Positions 62,030 to 64,000 of a stretch of DNA of 64,000 bases are shown piece by piece; the stretch's first letter is position 1; every line of letters starts with the position of its first letter. The notes under the pieces were generated by a model. It searched no databases. It was not told the origin of the DNA and was given only the letters and a program-made list of their open reading frames with translations. The stretch spans positions 103,865,054-103,929,053 of the forward strand of contig CM041083.1 of NCBI GenBank assembly GCA_023079485.1, read 5' to 3'. Both the position numbers and the translations under genes were made by a program. Source of the DNA: Archilochus colubris. Its lineage: Eukaryota; Chordata; Aves; Apodiformes; Trochilidae.

Positions 62030-62634
62030 ACATAACCATTTCTTCCCATTTCCTTGTCCTCATGTTGTTTTTACTCCTCCTGATATTTGCTGGAAAGGCA
62101 ACACAGCCAGGCACACACAGCACAGGATACTCCTGCAGAGAGCTGATGACAACTTTCTGACAGAGGTGGCTGAGGAACCTGTGAGGGCAGGTGCACTGCT
62201 GGACCTGTATTAACAAACACAGAAGGTCTTGCTGGGGACTTGAAGGTCAGGGGCAACCTTGGCTTCAGTTTTCCCTGCAAAAGCTGACCCTCTTGAATCC
62301 TGAACCCTGGAGGGTCTAAAGGGTGAGTGCAAGGAAGGTGGAGTCAAACTCTTCTCAAAACCTCCTGGTGACAGGATGATGGGCAACAGGCACAAGCTGG
62401 AACATAGGAAGTTCCATTTAAACCTAAGAAAAAAACTTTCTAACTATGAGTGTGAAAAGGCACTGGAACAGGCTACCCACATATGTGGTGGAGTCCCCTT
62501 CACTGGAGATATTCAAAACCCTCCTGGGTGCAGTCCTGTGTAATGTGCTCTGGGTGATCCTGCTTTAGTGGGAGAGTTGGGCTAGATGATCTCTAGAGGT
62601 CTCTTCCAACTCTGATAATTCTGTGATTCTGTGA
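62030..62634 (+). mobile_element. CR1 LINE with internal deletion (endonuclease joined to C-terminus)
   Basis: Starts in decayed endonuclease: LVLM (62057-62068), PDICWKGNTARHTQ (GDFN itself lost), RADDNFLTEVAEEPVRAGAL. Near 62290-62320 it joins the ORF2 C-terminus: ECKEGGVKLFSKPPGDR, then NRHKLEHRKFHLNLRKK. It then runs through the 3' UTR (GTTGGGCTAGATGATCTCTA) to AATTCTGTGATTCTGTG at 62618-62634. The linker, the whole RT and part of the C-terminal domain are absent. The 3' end is complete. Confidence 0.92.
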
Positions 62635-62990
62635 AGACAGCTCTTCATCCTCATAAACTGCATCTATCTCCTGCAATACCATATGACTCTGATGGAAGTC
62701 ATCTTTGGGTGGTCGTGCAATAGCAATTTCAAAAGGTCGCTTTTAAGGCTGTACATTCTGTCTCAAACTTCTCTAACAAAGTCTTTCTATTATTTGCTTA
62801 CATGTAACTCTTAGGTTTGCCACAACAGTCTTTTTTGAAACCACACTGATAATCTTTAAACAGTGTTGCTGTTAACTCTTCTGTTTGTTACTCAGCATTA
62901 TCTTGTTTGCTTCATGTAGCTCCAGACCTTAGTAGTTTTTATTTACTTTTATGTTTTGGTTTGGTCTGGGTTTTTTTGTTTGTTTATTAG

Positions 62991-62993
<3 letters not shown>

Positions 62994-63046
<53 letters not shown>
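62994..63046 (+). repeat. (ATT)n microsatellite
   Basis: About seventeen perfect ATT triplets. It encodes the poly-Leu run of the spurious 78-codon frame at 62951-63187. Being uninterrupted, it is likely polymorphic. Confidence 0.97.
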
Positions 63047-63047
<1 letters not shown>

Positions 63048-63724
63048 TTCTGACTGGGAAGGCTCCCATGATCTCATTTGTTTTTTTCTCCCATTTTATA
63101 ATGTATACTATTGATTTTAGTGTCTTTCAAATTGTTCTGTTTTTTTCTCATGTAGCATTACAATCCTTCAGGGTTTTGCTCTTCTGATTTGTTATAGGCA
63201 TTTCCTTGTTGTTAGTTTTCTCTTCATCCTTTTTTCCTCCTTTGAACATGCTGCAGCAACAAGTTGATGTGAATAGCCTGCGGTAACAGTCTGTGGTGGT
63301 GCAGACCCCCTGTTCACTATGACATGTTGTAACATCCACATCAGCCAACATCCTTCTTGCTTTATGTTACAAAGCAGTGGGCCTAACACTTCTCTTGTTT
63401 CAATATCAATTGCAGCAGGCTGATATCGTCTAGAACTTTCTAATCTTGCCTACTGGACCAGTGAGACTGGATAATTGGATACCTTTTCACCCTAGTGCAA
63501 AATTTGGGCCAATTAGGCACTCCCTAACTGTACTTGAAACTCTGTTTGCAGGACATACCTAAGACCCCTTTTTCTTTTTAGAGTACAGGCCACTCTGAAA
63601 GTTACCAAAGAATTGCTTAACCAGAATTGTAGCTATCGTGGTAAAATACTGACCAAAGTCAATCATCTTGGGCCCTATAATTACTGGCTTCAAGAGGGAG
63701 ACTCTTTGCAGCTCTCCGGAACCA
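63047..63724. other. No gene seen
   Basis: AT-rich with short frames only; no repeat end or family motif recognised. Confidence 0.45.
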
Positions 63725-63835
63725 GAGAATCAGGAAGGTTGGAAAGGGCCTCTTAGGCCATCAAGTCCAAGCCTTGAACCACTAATCCTTCATCACGCCA
63801 AGCTGTGGCAATCACTACATGTCTCATGAAGGAAT
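63725..63835 (-). mobile_element. CR1 LINE, very short 3' end
   Basis: Plus strand AGAATCAGGAAGGTTGGAAA, then AGGCCATCAAGTCCAAGCCT and a CTAATCCTTCATCACGCCAAG stretch match the reverse complement of a CR1 3' UTR subfamily. The terminal repeats are reduced to one AGAATCA unit. It is 5' truncated within the UTR or just beyond. Confidence 0.75.
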
Positions 63836-64000
63836 CTGGTTCATCTGATTGATACAGTAAGTTGCTGTCTGCTTCTCTTAAATACAGAGGAAAATTGAAT
63901 TATTATCAGGTGGGTAAAATTTGGCTCTGCGACACAGTCACCTTTACCAATAAATTACCCTTAAAGGGTGTCTTAAAGGGTTACCTGCTTTAGAAGACTG

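Noticed and set aside
62951..63187. Poly-leucine membrane-like peptide
   Set aside because: The leucine run is the (ATT)n microsatellite read in one frame.

Overview
This window looks like a piece of avian nuclear genome, probably gene-poor intergenic or intronic DNA. The background is AT-rich and non-coding. Set into it are about a dozen CR1 LINE fragments on both strands; several keep the CR1-type 3' end with ATTCTATG/ATTCTGTG repeats. There are also ERV long terminal repeats of well-known bird types. No open reading frame in the window supports a functional host gene. The longer ones are CR1 remnants, antisense shadows of CR1, or frames opened by low-complexity DNA. I see no rRNA, tRNA, CRISPR array or operon. 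The order or species cannot be fixed from this sequence alone.

Layout. 1-5.9 kb: AT-rich DNA with a poly-T run, a G/T-rich tract and a striking 209-bp palindromic LTR-like element at 3449-3657, flanked by 6-bp direct repeats. 5.9-11.6 kb: two CR1 3' parts (+), a long G/T-rich tract and a clean solo ERVL-type LTR (10747-11564) with a 5-bp duplication GTTTT. 11.6-20 kb: AT-rich DNA with an ATTCC pentamer array and no recognisable gene. 20-27.5 kb: a dense CR1 block. It holds a 0.7-kb copy (+), two 3' parts (-), a 5'-type copy with ORF1 joined to the ORF2 endonuclease (+), and a 1.9-kb endonuclease-to-RT copy (-). 27.5-43.5 kb: mostly unannotated DNA, with one MIR-like SINE and one solo ERVK-like LTR (40879-41197, -) whose start matches the arms of the 3.4-kb palindrome. 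43.6-53.4 kb: three CR1 copies. 55.9-60.4 kb: a nest made of a CR1 ORF2 part (-), a bird ERVL-type LTR (+) split by a second LTR (-) and by another CR1 (-), and then a CR1 ORF1 remnant (-) with SGNH-hydrolase (esterase) motifs. 62-63.8 kb: one internally deleted CR1 (+), an ATT microsatellite and a CR1 3' end (-).

Nothing here works together as a functional pathway. The biology visible is retrotransposon history: CR1 target-primed insertions, repeated internal deletions that remove all or part of the RT region, LTR-LTR recombination leaving solo LTRs, and nesting. The two most unusual items are the palindromic U3-to-U3 LTR-like element with an intact 6-bp target duplication, and the number of CR1 copies with differently placed internal deletions. 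All family calls come from reading motifs by eye; no database search was run.
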